A DNA stretch of 64,000 bases. It comes from Mucilaginibacter boryungensis. Lineage in GTDB: Bacteria > Bacteroidota > Bacteroidia > Sphingobacteriales > Sphingobacteriaceae. The stretch lies in contig NZ_JADFFM010000002.1 in NCBI RefSeq assembly GCF_015221995.1, positions 992,001 to 1,056,000 on the forward strand, in the 5' to 3' direction. Below, one piece after another: positions 51,644-61,047 of the stretch (the first letter of the stretch is position 1; every line of letters begins with the position of its first letter). The notes beneath the pieces are model-generated. The model had not been told where the DNA came from, searched no databases, and worked only from the letters and a program-made list of their open reading frames with translations. Position numbers and translations under genes: made by a program.

Positions 51644-53926
51644 ATGATAGCCCATCACCATAAAATAGCTACCGAACTTTCTATTACCGATAAACAGGTA
51701 AACGCCACCATTGCCCTGTTAGATGAAGGCGCTACCGTACCCTTCATCAGCCGTTACCGTAAGGAATTGACCGGCAGTTTGGATGAAGTGCAGGTGGCAG
51801 CTATACGCGACCGTGTGCAGCAACTGCGCGATCTGGATAAACGCCGCGAAGCCATCCTGAAATCGCTGACGGAAATGGGTAAGCTTACACCTGAACTGGA
51901 GAAGCAGATTAATGAGGCAGAAACCATGGTACTGCTGGAAGATATTTATCTGCCCTACCGCCCTAAGCGCCAAACCCGGGCCACCAAAGCCCGCGAAAAA
52001 GGCCTGCAGCCGCTGGCTGATCTGATACTAAGCCAAACCCGTATTGACCTGGAAGCCGAGGCTGATAAATATATAGATGCTGAAAAAGGCGTAAATTCTA
52101 CCGAAGAAGCTTTGGCCGGAGCCCGTGATATTATTGCGGAAACCATTAGCGAGAACGCCGAAGTGCGCACGCAAATGCGTAGTTTGTTTATTGAGAAAGG
52201 CACTTTTCAATCAAAAGTTATACCCGGCAAGGAAGAGAGCGGTATTAAATATAAAGATTACTTCGACTGGACCGAGCCCGTGAAAACAGCGCCATCGCAC
52301 CGGGTGCTGGCTATGCGCCGGGGTGAGAAAGAGGAGATACTATACCTTGATCTGCAACCACCCGAAGATGAAGCCGTAGCTTTGCTGGATAGGGAGTTTG
52401 TAAAGGGCAATAATTCATCAAGCGACCAGGTGCGCCTGGCCATTGCCGATGGCTATAAGCGACTGCTAAAACCATCCATGGAAACTGAAGTGCGTTTAAT
52501 GACCAAGAAGGCTGCCGACGAGGAAGCTATCCGCGTGTTTGCCGAAAATGCCCGTCAGCTTTTACTGGCCGCGCCGCTGGGCCAAAAACGGGTAATGGCG
52601 ATAGACCCCGGCTTTCGTACCGGCTGTAAGGTAGTTTGCCTGGATGAACAGGGCAAGCTGGAAGAATACACCGCTATTTTTCCGCATACCGGGGCCGGTC
52701 AGGCTAAAGAAGCCGAAAAAACCATTCTGTTTTTGGTTGATAAATATAAAATTGAAGCCATTGCCATTGGCAACGGTACTGCCGGCCGCGAAACGGAAAC
52801 CTTTATACGTAACCTGAATATCCCTGGTGTTACCATTGTAATGGTGAACGAAAGCGGGGCGTCTATTTATTCCGCATCTGAAGTTGCCCGCGAGGAGTTT
52901 CCGGATAAGGATGTAACCGTGAGGGGCGCTGTGTCTATAGGTCGCCGTTTGATGGATCCGCTGGCCGAACTGGTGAAAATAGACCCGAAATCAATTGGTG
53001 TTGGTCAGTACCAGCACGATGTTGACCAGGCCAAACTACAAACATCGCTGGATGATACCGTAATTAGCTGTGTGAACGCCGTGGGTGTAGAATTAAACAC
53101 TGCATCTAAAGAAATATTGGCTTATGTATCGGGCCTTGGTCCGCAGCTGGCGCAAAACATTGTGACTTACCGTAACGAGAACGGCGCCTTTAAACGTCGC
53201 GACCAACTAAAGAAAGTACCACGCCTGGGCGATAAAGCTTTTGAACAAGCGGCGGGTTTCCTGCGCATCCGCAATACCGCCGACCCATTAGAGGCCAGTG
53301 CTGTACACCCCGAGCGTTATGCTTTGGTGGAACAAATGGCTAAAGATAAAGGCTGCACCGTGGCTAATTTAATGTCCGACGCAGCCTTGCGTAAAAGCAT
53401 CCCGTTGCAAAAATATATGACTGATACCGTTGGCTTACCAACGTTAAACGATATTATGGCCGAACTGGCCAAACCTGGCCGCGATCCGCGCGAGCAGTTT
53501 GAAACTTTCAGCTTTACCGAGGGTGTAAATGCGATAAGCGATCTGAAAGCCGGCATGAAACTACCGGGGATAGTAACCAATATTACCAATTTTGGCGCTT
53601 TTGTAGATATCGGCGTTCACCAGGATGGCTTAGTGCACCTTAGCCAAATTACCAACCGCTTTATTAAAGACCCTAACGAAGTATTGAAAGTTGCCCAGCG
53701 CGTGCAGGTAACTGTAGTTGAAGTGGATGCAAACCGCAAACGGATATCGCTATCCATGAAAGATAACGAGCCAAAGCAGGAAAGAAAACCAGCTGAACGC
53801 AAACCGGATGAAAGAAGGCCTAACCAGCAAAATTATAACCGCCCGCAGCATCAGCAAAAACCTAAGCAAAACGAGGAAACCGATATGGCAATAAAGCTGG
53901 CGGCATTAAGAGGTAAGTTTAAGTAG
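51644..53926 (+). CDS. tex: Tex-family RNA-binding transcription accessory protein
   Basis: A 760-residue protein with the full Tex layout. An N-terminal helical domain starts with ELSITDKQVNATIALLDEGATVPFISRYRKE. A YqgF-like RNase H fold follows (VMAIDPGFRTGCK), then helix-hairpin-helix motifs (KEILAYVSGLGPQLAQNI), and a C-terminal S1 domain near 640-715 (LPGIVTNITNFGAFVDIGV). The tail after S1 is basic and Gln/Asn-rich. Tex affects transcription and RNA metabolism in many bacteria. Confidence 0.96.
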   Translation: MIAHHHKIATELSITDKQVNATIALLDEGATVPFISRYRKELTGSLDEVQVAAIRDRVQQLRDLDKRREAILKSLTEMGKLTPELEKQINEAETMVLLEDIYLPYRPKRQTRATKAREKGLQPLADLILSQTRIDLEAEADKYIDAEKGVNSTEEALAGARDIIAETISENAEVRTQMRSLFIEKGTFQSKVIPGKEESGIKYKDYFDWTEPVKTAPSHRVLAMRRGEKEEILYLDLQPPEDEAVALLDREFVKGNNSSSDQVRLAIADGYKRLLKPSMETEVRLMTKKAADEEAIRVFAENARQLLLAAPLGQKRVMAIDPGFRTGCKVVCLDEQGKLEEYTAIFPHTGAGQAKEAEKTILFLVDKYKIEAIAIGNGTAGRETETFIRNLNIPGVTIVMVNESGASIYSASEVAREEFPDKDVTVRGAVSIGRRLMDPLAELVKIDPKSIGVGQYQHDVDQAKLQTSLDDTVISCVNAVGVELNTASKEILAYVSGLGPQLAQNIVTYRNENGAFKRRDQLKKVPRLGDKAFEQAAGFLRIRNTADPLEASAVHPERYALVEQMAKDKGCTVANLMSDAALRKSIPLQKYMTDTVGLPTLNDIMAELAKPGRDPREQFETFSFTEGVNAISDLKAGMKLPGIVTNITNFGAFVDIGVHQDGLVHLSQITNRFIKDPNEVLKVAQRVQVTVVEVDANRKRISLSMKDNEPKQERKPAERKPDERRPNQQNYNRPQHQQKPKQNEETDMAIKLAALRGKFK

Positions 53927-53944
53927 TGCTTAAACTTACCTCTC
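53908..53944. terminator. Bidirectional terminator between tex and the serine hydrolase
   Basis: A 16-bp perfect stem (53908-53923 with 53929-53944) with a 5-nt loop spans the end of tex, including its stop codon. It separates two convergent genes. Confidence 0.75.
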
Positions 53945-53964
53945 TTTAAGATACTGCGAGGGGA

Positions 53965-55779
53965 TTACATCCCCTTTTGTATAGCGCTTATCGCTACATC
54001 CTGTATGCGGCCGCGTATTTGCAAACTGCCTAACTTATTTTGGTCTTTAGGGTTTACCCTGTTTGACAGGAAGATGTATACCATGTTATATTTCGGGTCT
54101 ACCCAAAAGCAGGTGCCGGTGTAGCCGGTATGGCCAAACGTTTGCGGCGAGGCAAGTTCCGACGGATATTTTTTGCTCACTTCAGGATCCCAACGGTCGA
54201 ACCCTAAACCGCGGCGGCTAACCGGCGATTGCTGCGCGGTGAACAGGTCAACCGTCTCGGGTTTGAAGTATTGGGTGCCGCCGTAGGTACCTTTGTTCAG
54301 TATCATCTGATACAGGATGGCCAGATCGTTAGCGCTGGCAAAAAGCCCGGCATGGCCGGACACCCCGCCCATCATACCCGCGCCCTGATCGTGCACGTAG
54401 CCTATCAGCAACTGTTTACGAAAGGTGGCATCGTATTCTGTGGGGATAATGCGGTCTTTTGGAAAACGGTTCAGCGGTAAAAAACCGGCAGTTTGCATAC
54501 CCAGCGGTTTATAAAAGTTATGCTGGGTATAAACATTAAGCGGCGTAGCCGTAATGGTTTCCTCAATCTCTTTCATAATATACATGCTTACATCGCTATA
54601 AACATACTTGCCGCGCGTTTTTAACGGTGATGCCAATATACGCGGCCAGGTTACGTTTTTGAAGTAGTCTTTACGCAGGTAAACACGATCGGCAATTTTG
54701 GTGGGGAATATAGCTGATGAATCGGCGCTCATATCTGCCGGGGCCAATTTTTCCCATGTAGCCACATCGGGCACCAGGCCCGCCTGGTGGGTCAGCAGTT
54801 CGCGCACTTTAATATCGTTTTTATCACTGTTGCGGGCAGTGGCAATATAGCTGCTAATTGTTGAATCGAGCCCCAGTTTCCCCTGGTCGTACAAACGCAT
54901 AGCTTCCATAGTGGTAGCCGATACTTTAGTTACCGATGCCAGGTCGAAGATATCATTTAGCTTATCGGGCATCGTATTATCATAAGTATGATAGCCGTAA
55001 GCTTTATTAAAGATCACTTTACCGTCTTTGGCTACCAGCACTACACAACCCGGTGTAGCGTGTTCGCGAAGGGCTTCCGAAGCAATTTTATCAATCCCGG
55101 TAAGGTTCTCGGCATTTACACCCGCATCTTCGGGCACGGTATACTGTAAACGGGTTTTGGTGGTAATATAACCGCTGCCAACAGGAAACAGTTTGATTGC
55201 GGTGCGGTTAAGTTTTTGAGTAAAAGCAACACCACCAAAAATACCCTGCGCGCAAAAAGCGGCAGATACCGGGGTCACTTTTTCCGACCAGATAATTGGC
55301 CCTGTAACCGATGTCAGATATTTTAACCCCGAATCGTTACCAAACATTACAACAATCACATTTTTTATTCTTTGGGTTGCCGTAATAAAATTTATTACCT
55401 GAATATTGGTTAAGTCGGTTTCTGTTAACTCCACAATAATGGTGTTATACATTTTCATATCATCCGATAGGTTATAAATAGTTTTTTCGCCCATGTATTC
55501 ATTACCATCAAACGAGGCTACCACAGTATATTTATTTAGCAAGCTATCAAACGGCGCTGCAAAACGATACAGAAAATGTACGCTGGCCACTTTAGCCTGG
55601 TCAAGATTTTGCAGGGGTATAAGGCTTTGCCGGTTGTTTAACAGCACCGTTGTATTGGCTACCTGCTGTTCGTCTTTAACATATCTTAAATTTTGCTGAT
55701 GCGTTTGCGCACAGGCAAAATTGAACATTACCAGCATCGATCCTACGATGGGGAGCATTCCCCATTTATTTTTTCTCAT
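53965..55779 (-). CDS. Serine hydrolase (beta-lactamase/class C fold) with remnant GH3 C-terminal domain
   Basis: Start ATG 55779 gives 604 residues with a signal peptide (NKWGMLPIVGSMLVMFNFACA); ATG 55800 is an alternative. The catalytic part (about 215-600) has SVTK (nucleophile Ser), the YSD motif in KYVYSDVSM, and HTGYTG in place of KTG, so it is a penicillin-binding or esterase-like hydrolase rather than a resistance enzyme. Residues about 35-200 look like the GH3 C-terminal domain (NTTVLLNNRQSLIPLQN), but no GH3 catalytic barrel precedes it. Overlaps the amidohydrolase gene by 14 bp and is probably co-transcribed. Confidence 0.85.
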   Translation of the reverse strand: MRKNKWGMLPIVGSMLVMFNFACAQTHQQNLRYVKDEQQVANTTVLLNNRQSLIPLQNLDQAKVASVHFLYRFAAPFDSLLNKYTVVASFDGNEYMGEKTIYNLSDDMKMYNTIIVELTETDLTNIQVINFITATQRIKNVIVVMFGNDSGLKYLTSVTGPIIWSEKVTPVSAAFCAQGIFGGVAFTQKLNRTAIKLFPVGSGYITTKTRLQYTVPEDAGVNAENLTGIDKIASEALREHATPGCVVLVAKDGKVIFNKAYGYHTYDNTMPDKLNDIFDLASVTKVSATTMEAMRLYDQGKLGLDSTISSYIATARNSDKNDIKVRELLTHQAGLVPDVATWEKLAPADMSADSSAIFPTKIADRVYLRKDYFKNVTWPRILASPLKTRGKYVYSDVSMYIMKEIEETITATPLNVYTQHNFYKPLGMQTAGFLPLNRFPKDRIIPTEYDATFRKQLLIGYVHDQGAGMMGGVSGHAGLFASANDLAILYQMILNKGTYGGTQYFKPETVDLFTAQQSPVSRRGLGFDRWDPEVSKKYPSELASPQTFGHTGYTGTCFWVDPKYNMVYIFLSNRVNPKDQNKLGSLQIRGRIQDVAISAIQKGM

Positions 55780-57400
55780 ATACTTTTTCTCCATTAACAT
55801 ACGTACTCAGCACCTTTACTTTTGGTATTTCGGCGCCATTAATTTTCATTATATCCTTATCCATTATTACAAAATCGGCAAATTTGCCAGCCTCGATACT
55901 GCCTTTCTCCTTTTCCTCAAAATTGGCTTTGGCCGCCCAAATAGTCATGCCTTTTAGTGTTTCAACGCGCGATAAGGCATTACTTACCTGGAAACCATTC
56001 GCGGGTAACCCGTTCAGGTCTTTACGCACAACTGCGGCATAAAAAGTATACATAGGGTTAATATTTTCAACCGGGAAGTCGGTGCCCAAGGCTATCCAGC
56101 CATTCTCGTCCAGCAGCGTTTTATAAGCATAAGCGGTTTTTATACGCTTCGGGCCAAGGCGCAACGCCGCCCAGGTCATGTCCGATGTAGCATGTGTTGG
56201 TTGTACTGATGGGATAATGTTGTAATCCTTAAAATAATGTACATCGTCGTCAGCAACAATTTGCGCGTGTTCAACACGCCAGCGGCGGTCGTTATGACCT
56301 TTAAGCATTTTGGCATACAGTTTCAACACCATACGGTTGGCCGAGTCGCCAATAGCATGGGTACACATCTGGAAGCCCTTGTCGGCAATTTTTTGTGCTA
56401 CTTCATCAAAATGTTTCTGCGGACTTAATAAAAAGCCTTTCCATTTTGGCTGGTCGGTGTAATCTTCCAAAAGGCAAGCCCCGCGCGATCCTAATGCCCC
56501 ATCGGCATAAACTTTAATAGCACGTACATTTAAACCAGGGGTTTTAAAAACGCCTCGTTTAAAAAGATAGTCCAGGTTTTCGGGCCGGTCGGACAACATT
56601 ACGTACATGCGCATTTTAAGCAAGCCCTTATGCTGTAGCTGGGCTATGGTATTCACCATAGGATAATCCAGCCCGCAATCATCAACCGTAGTTAAACCTA
56701 CCGCAAAGCAATTACGTTGGGCATCTAAAAAGGCATCCTGCGTTAACTGATCTGTAGGTACCGGTATTTTACGGGTGACTATATCCACCGCATTATCAAC
56801 CAGCATGCCGGTCAGCTTGCCGTTAATTGTTTCAATTTCGCCGCCTGCAATAGTTTGCCCGGGTTTAATGCCTGCAATATTTAATGCTGCCTGGTTGGCA
56901 ATAGCGGCATGGCCGTCTATCCGCTGCAAAATTACCGGGCGAACGGGGAACAGGGAATCCAGCTTACTTTTATCAGGGAATTTTTTGTTGGGCCAGTGGT
57001 TTTGGTCCCAACCGCGGCCTACCAGCCAGCCGTCTGCATTTTTACGGGCATATTGCAGCACAGTATCAATAATGGCATTCCAACTGGTAGTGCCTACCAA
57101 ATTGGCCTCCTGCAGGCCCAGGCCATAATGGTAAAAATGCGTATGGGCGTCAATAAACCCGGGGTAAACAGGCTTGCCCCCGGCATCAACCACATTTTTG
57201 GCGTAATATATCTTCTCTAAACTATCAGCCTTGCCTATGGCTAAAATCTTACCCCCTTTAACAACAAACGCATCGACTGTAGCAAACTGTGAATTAACGG
57301 TGTAAACAAGGCCGTTTTTCACCAGCAGGTCGGCATTGTATTCTTTTTGCTGGCACGACGTTATGACGGCAACCAGCAATAGTGGCAGAAGTTTTCTCAT
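55766..57400 (-). CDS. Amidohydrolase family lipoprotein, YtcJ-like
   Basis: A 544-residue protein with lipobox VITSC (Cys16). The amidohydrolase_3 fold has the first metal motif HTHFYHYG, the second AIGDSAN preceded by MCTHAIGD, and the ending GTDFPVENINPMYTFYAAV. Substrates of YtcJ-like enzymes are mostly unknown amides or imides. A lipoprotein form suggests that it acts in the periplasm. The next gene in the operon is a serine hydrolase, so the pair may degrade a common substrate. Confidence 0.9.
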   Translation of the reverse strand: MRKLLPLLLVAVITSCQQKEYNADLLVKNGLVYTVNSQFATVDAFVVKGGKILAIGKADSLEKIYYAKNVVDAGGKPVYPGFIDAHTHFYHYGLGLQEANLVGTTSWNAIIDTVLQYARKNADGWLVGRGWDQNHWPNKKFPDKSKLDSLFPVRPVILQRIDGHAAIANQAALNIAGIKPGQTIAGGEIETINGKLTGMLVDNAVDIVTRKIPVPTDQLTQDAFLDAQRNCFAVGLTTVDDCGLDYPMVNTIAQLQHKGLLKMRMYVMLSDRPENLDYLFKRGVFKTPGLNVRAIKVYADGALGSRGACLLEDYTDQPKWKGFLLSPQKHFDEVAQKIADKGFQMCTHAIGDSANRMVLKLYAKMLKGHNDRRWRVEHAQIVADDDVHYFKDYNIIPSVQPTHATSDMTWAALRLGPKRIKTAYAYKTLLDENGWIALGTDFPVENINPMYTFYAAVVRKDLNGLPANGFQVSNALSRVETLKGMTIWAAKANFEEKEKGSIEAGKFADFVIMDKDIMKINGAEIPKVKVLSTYVNGEKVYEKK

Positions 57401-57528
57401 AGATACAGATGTGGCACAAAGATGTATGTAATAATAATTGTAATGCTATATACAATTAACTAACTGTAAAGTTATGGGTTCAAATATTTAATTTAGCATC
57501 GAATACGAAATTGAAGGGAAATTTTTAC

Positions 57529-59394
57529 ATGAGTGATATTATACAGCTTTTACCGGATGCAGTTGCTAACCAGATAGCGGCCGGCGAAGTTGTGCAGCGG
57601 CCGGCATCGGCAGTGAAGGAATTGATAGAGAACGCCATTGATGCCGGGGCTGATAAGATACAATTGATACTAAAAGATGCCGGCAAGGCATTGATACAGG
57701 TAATAGATAACGGCTGCGGCATGAGTATTACCGATGCCCGCATGTGCTTTGAACGGCATGCTACTTCTAAAATACGTAAGGCTGACGATCTGTTCAGCAT
57801 CCGTACCATGGGTTTCCGGGGCGAGGCCATGGCATCTATTGCGGCTATTGCACAGGTAGAACTTAAAACCCGCCGCCACGATGACGAGTTGGGTACAAGC
57901 ATCCTGATAGAAGGGTCGGAAGTGATAAAACAAGAACCCTGTTCGTGCGATGCGGGGACATCTATCAGCATAAAAAACCTGTTTTATAATACCCCTGCGC
58001 GCCGTAACTTTTTAAAAGGCAACCCGGTAGAAACACGCCACATAATTGATGAGTTTCAGCGTGTGGCACTGGCTAACCCCAATGTATTTTTTACTATGCA
58101 CCACGATGGGCAGGAAGTTTATCACCTGCCGGCGGCGCCGTTAAAACAGCGGATCATCCACCTGTTGGGAAATAATTATAACCAGCGTTTGGTACCGGTT
58201 GAAGAAGATACATCTATTATTAAACTGCATGGTTATGTAGGCAAGCCCGAGTTTGCACGCCGTACCCGCGGCGAACAATTCTTTTTTGTAAACAACCGTT
58301 TTATTAAGGATGCTTACCTGAACCATGCCGTGCTGACCGCTTTTGAGGAACTGCTGCCCGACGAAAGCTACCCGCTTTATGTACTGTTTATTGATATCGA
58401 CCCATCGCGGATTGATATTAACGTGCACCCTACCAAAACCGAAATAAAGTACCAGGATGATAAAGCTATCTACGCCATCATCCGCTCGGCAGTAAAACGG
58501 GCTTTGGGTAAATATAACATTACGCCAAGTTTGGATTTTGAGATAGACAACAACATCCAGCACATGATAACCCCCGTGCCCTTAGAGGATATTGTACAAC
58601 CAAGCATCAGCTTTAACCCCGACTTTAACCCGTTTATAAAGGAAACCAAGGGGACTATCACGCCTGCGCCAAGTTATAGTGGTGGCAGCGGCAGCTATCA
58701 AAAAAGCAGCATCCCGGCTAATTGGGATACCCTGTACGAGATCAGTAAAAAAGAAACCAATACCCAGCATACGCTTGAAGTAGATACCGAGCAGATAACG
58801 GTTGAAGATCAAGTGGTAAATAAAACCAGCGAACGTCAGCTGTTCCAGATCCATAACCGGTTCATCCTATCACAAATTAAGTCGGGCTTTATGCTTATCA
58901 GTCAGCAGGCCGCACATGAGCGGGTGTTGTACGAGCGTTTTTTACATCAGTTGGAAAATCACTCGGGCGTAAGCCAGCAAAGCCTGTTCCCGCAAACGGT
59001 GACCCTGAACAGCAGCGATTTTGAGTTACTGAAGGAATTGCTGCCGGATATCCGCGCACTGGGTTTTGATATCCGTGAGTTTGGCCCAAATAGTGTAGTG
59101 GTTGATGGCGTACCCGCCGATTTAAACAATACCAGCGAGCATGCTTTATTAGAGCATTTGCTGGAGGGTTTTAAAAACAACATGGCTATTTTAAAGTTAG
59201 ATAAGCGCGATAACCTGGCCCGGGCGCTGGCCCGCAACGCGGCCATTAAAGCAGGCACCAGTTTATCGTTAGAGGAGATGAACGTGTTGATAGACCAGCT
59301 GTTTGCCTGCCAGATGCCCAACATGGCACTGAACGGGAAACCTGTAATAAGCACTTTTACATTAAATGAACTATTGGAACGATTTGAAAAATAA
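57529..59394 (+). CDS. mutL: DNA mismatch repair protein MutL
   Basis: Start ATG 57529 (MSDIIQLLP, 621 residues) matches the family; ATG 57511 adds six residues. The GHKL ATPase motifs are intact: ELIENAIDAGAD, DNGCGM, MGFRGEAMASI and GTSISIKNLFYNTPARR. In the C-terminal domain the endonuclease motif (DQHA-x2-E-x4-E) reads SQQAAHERVLYE, with the metal-binding Asp and His replaced, and the CPHGRP motif reads MPNMALNGKPV. It is therefore probably not a nuclease, like E. coli MutL. First of a likely operon with two rhomboids and an EEP hydrolase. Confidence 0.97.
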   Translation: MSDIIQLLPDAVANQIAAGEVVQRPASAVKELIENAIDAGADKIQLILKDAGKALIQVIDNGCGMSITDARMCFERHATSKIRKADDLFSIRTMGFRGEAMASIAAIAQVELKTRRHDDELGTSILIEGSEVIKQEPCSCDAGTSISIKNLFYNTPARRNFLKGNPVETRHIIDEFQRVALANPNVFFTMHHDGQEVYHLPAAPLKQRIIHLLGNNYNQRLVPVEEDTSIIKLHGYVGKPEFARRTRGEQFFFVNNRFIKDAYLNHAVLTAFEELLPDESYPLYVLFIDIDPSRIDINVHPTKTEIKYQDDKAIYAIIRSAVKRALGKYNITPSLDFEIDNNIQHMITPVPLEDIVQPSISFNPDFNPFIKETKGTITPAPSYSGGSGSYQKSSIPANWDTLYEISKKETNTQHTLEVDTEQITVEDQVVNKTSERQLFQIHNRFILSQIKSGFMLISQQAAHERVLYERFLHQLENHSGVSQQSLFPQTVTLNSSDFELLKELLPDIRALGFDIREFGPNSVVVDGVPADLNNTSEHALLEHLLEGFKNNMAILKLDKRDNLARALARNAAIKAGTSLSLEEMNVLIDQLFACQMPNMALNGKPVISTFTLNELLERFEK

Positions 59395-59454
59395 GAGCCT
59401 CGCAATGACAAGCTTTTTGATATTTAATCGCTTCAAAAGAAGCATACGATATAT

Positions 59455-60159
59455 ATGATACAAAACCCCTTTACCAATATAACGCCGGTTGTAAAAAACC
59501 TGCTGATTATTAATGTGATTTTTTTTGTGGCCACGTTTGCCCTGGATACGATGGGTATTAACTTAGTACAACTGCTTTCTGCTTTTTACCCGGGTTCACC
59601 TTTTTTCAGGCTATGGCAAATCATATCATACATGTTTATGCATAGTGGGTTCTTCCATATTTTTTCAAATATGTTAGGATTAATTATGATTGGTCCCCTG
59701 CTGGAATACACCTTTGGCCCTAAACGGTTTTTAACCTATTATTTTATTACCGGGATAGGCGCGTTAGCCTTGCAATACGCTGTACAGGCGTTTGAAGTGC
59801 ACCAGTTAACAGGGCAGTTTTTTATTGATACAAATACCTACCAGCCTATAAATGAGCAGCAAATGCGGCACTTGCAAGAGATATATTTTGCACCTATCCT
59901 TGGCGCCTCGGGTGCTGTATTTGGGTTACTGATAGCTATCTTTTTGCTTTACCCCGATGTAGAGGTATATATATACTTTATCCCTATCCCGGTAAAAATT
60001 AAATACCTGGTGCCTGTATACGTTTTATTTGAATTATACGGCGGACTGAGACAGGCACAAGGCGATTCTGTAGCCCATTTTGCACATTTAGGGGGCGCCC
60101 TTGTTGGATTTATCGTCATAAAGTTGTGGGGATACCGTTCCCGCAACAACTTTTATTAA
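59455..60159 (+). CDS. Rhomboid family intramembrane serine protease 1
   Basis: A 234-residue protein with six membrane segments. Catalytic Ser lies in GASGAVFGLL and catalytic His in FAHLGGALVGF, with FMHSGFFHIFSNM on the first conserved helix. Rhomboids cleave transmembrane substrates within the membrane. A longer insertion between the third and fourth segments (TNTYQPINEQQMRHLQEIYF) is family-typical in Bacteroidota. It precedes a second rhomboid gene. Confidence 0.92.
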   Translation: MIQNPFTNITPVVKNLLIINVIFFVATFALDTMGINLVQLLSAFYPGSPFFRLWQIISYMFMHSGFFHIFSNMLGLIMIGPLLEYTFGPKRFLTYYFITGIGALALQYAVQAFEVHQLTGQFFIDTNTYQPINEQQMRHLQEIYFAPILGASGAVFGLLIAIFLLYPDVEVYIYFIPIPVKIKYLVPVYVLFELYGGLRQAQGDSVAHFAHLGGALVGFIVIKLWGYRSRNNFY

Positions 60160-60189
60160 ATTGTTGGGTTATCTTTATATCATTATTAT

Positions 60190-61047
60190 ATGAGTACCCT
60201 TTGGAAAGATATACGTTATAAAATGCTGCACAGTGGCAGTAAACTTGGGCTGCTTATTGGTATTAATATCATTATATTTTTATTAATAAACATTCCCGGG
60301 GTCTTCGAGCAGTGGTTTTTCCGCAGTAATCATATATCAACTTTTGCCTACGAATACTTGCAGATGCCCGCAGGCCTGAAAGCCCTGTCTACCCGTTTTT
60401 GGACACCAATAACTTACATGTTTATGCATGCCAGCGTAATGCATGTACTGTTTAATATGCTGTGGCTTTACTGGATGGGCCAAATACTTGAAGAATACCT
60501 TGGTAATAAGCGCACCGTAACTTTGTACTTTTTAGGCGGGTTGGCCGGCGCGATATTTTTTGTTGCAGGTTTAAATTTATTGCCTCTGTTTGCCGGCGCA
60601 GATGTGAACAACGTGACTGTGGTGGGGGCATCGGCAAGTGTAATGGCTATTGTGGTGGCAACAGCAACTTTACTGCCCGATTATACCATATTCCTGATGT
60701 TCTTAGGCCCTGTAAAATTAAAGTGGCTGGCATTATTTTACGTGTTGATTGATCTGTTAGGAACTGTTGGGCCGAACGCCGGCGGCGAACTGGCCCACCT
60801 GGGCGGGGCATTAATTGGCTTCATCTACATAAAACAATTAAAACGCGGTAACGATTGGAATAAGCCTATTGATAAATTATTTACTGCAAAATCAAAAAAA
60901 GTAATAGTGGGCGGCGCAACTGATAGTAAAAGATCGGCGCCGCAGCAAGATGAGATTGACCGGATACTGGATAAAATATCGCAAAGTGGATACGATAGTT
61001 TAAGCAAACAAGAAAAAGAAACTTTATTCCGCGCAAGCAATAAATAA
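60190..61047 (+). CDS. Rhomboid family intramembrane serine protease 2
   Basis: A 285-residue protein with six membrane segments. Catalytic Ser is in VGASASVMAIV and His in LAHLGGALIGF; the first conserved helix reads FMHASVMHVLFNMLW. After the membrane part a cytoplasmic tail of about 60 residues ends DRILDKISQSGYDSLSKQEK, a motif repeatedly attached to Bacteroidota rhomboids. It starts 31 bp after rhomboid 1 and its stop overlaps the next start by 1 base. Confidence 0.92.
   Translation: MSTLWKDIRYKMLHSGSKLGLLIGINIIIFLLINIPGVFEQWFFRSNHISTFAYEYLQMPAGLKALSTRFWTPITYMFMHASVMHVLFNMLWLYWMGQILEEYLGNKRTVTLYFLGGLAGAIFFVAGLNLLPLFAGADVNNVTVVGASASVMAIVVATATLLPDYTIFLMFLGPVKLKWLALFYVLIDLLGTVGPNAGGELAHLGGALIGFIYIKQLKRGNDWNKPIDKLFTAKSKKVIVGGATDSKRSAPQQDEIDRILDKISQSGYDSLSKQEKETLFRASNK

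Noticed and set aside
53965..55779. Beta-lactamase resistance gene
   Set aside because: The fold is class C-like, but the third motif is HTG and the gene pairs with an amidohydrolase; a resistance role is not supported.
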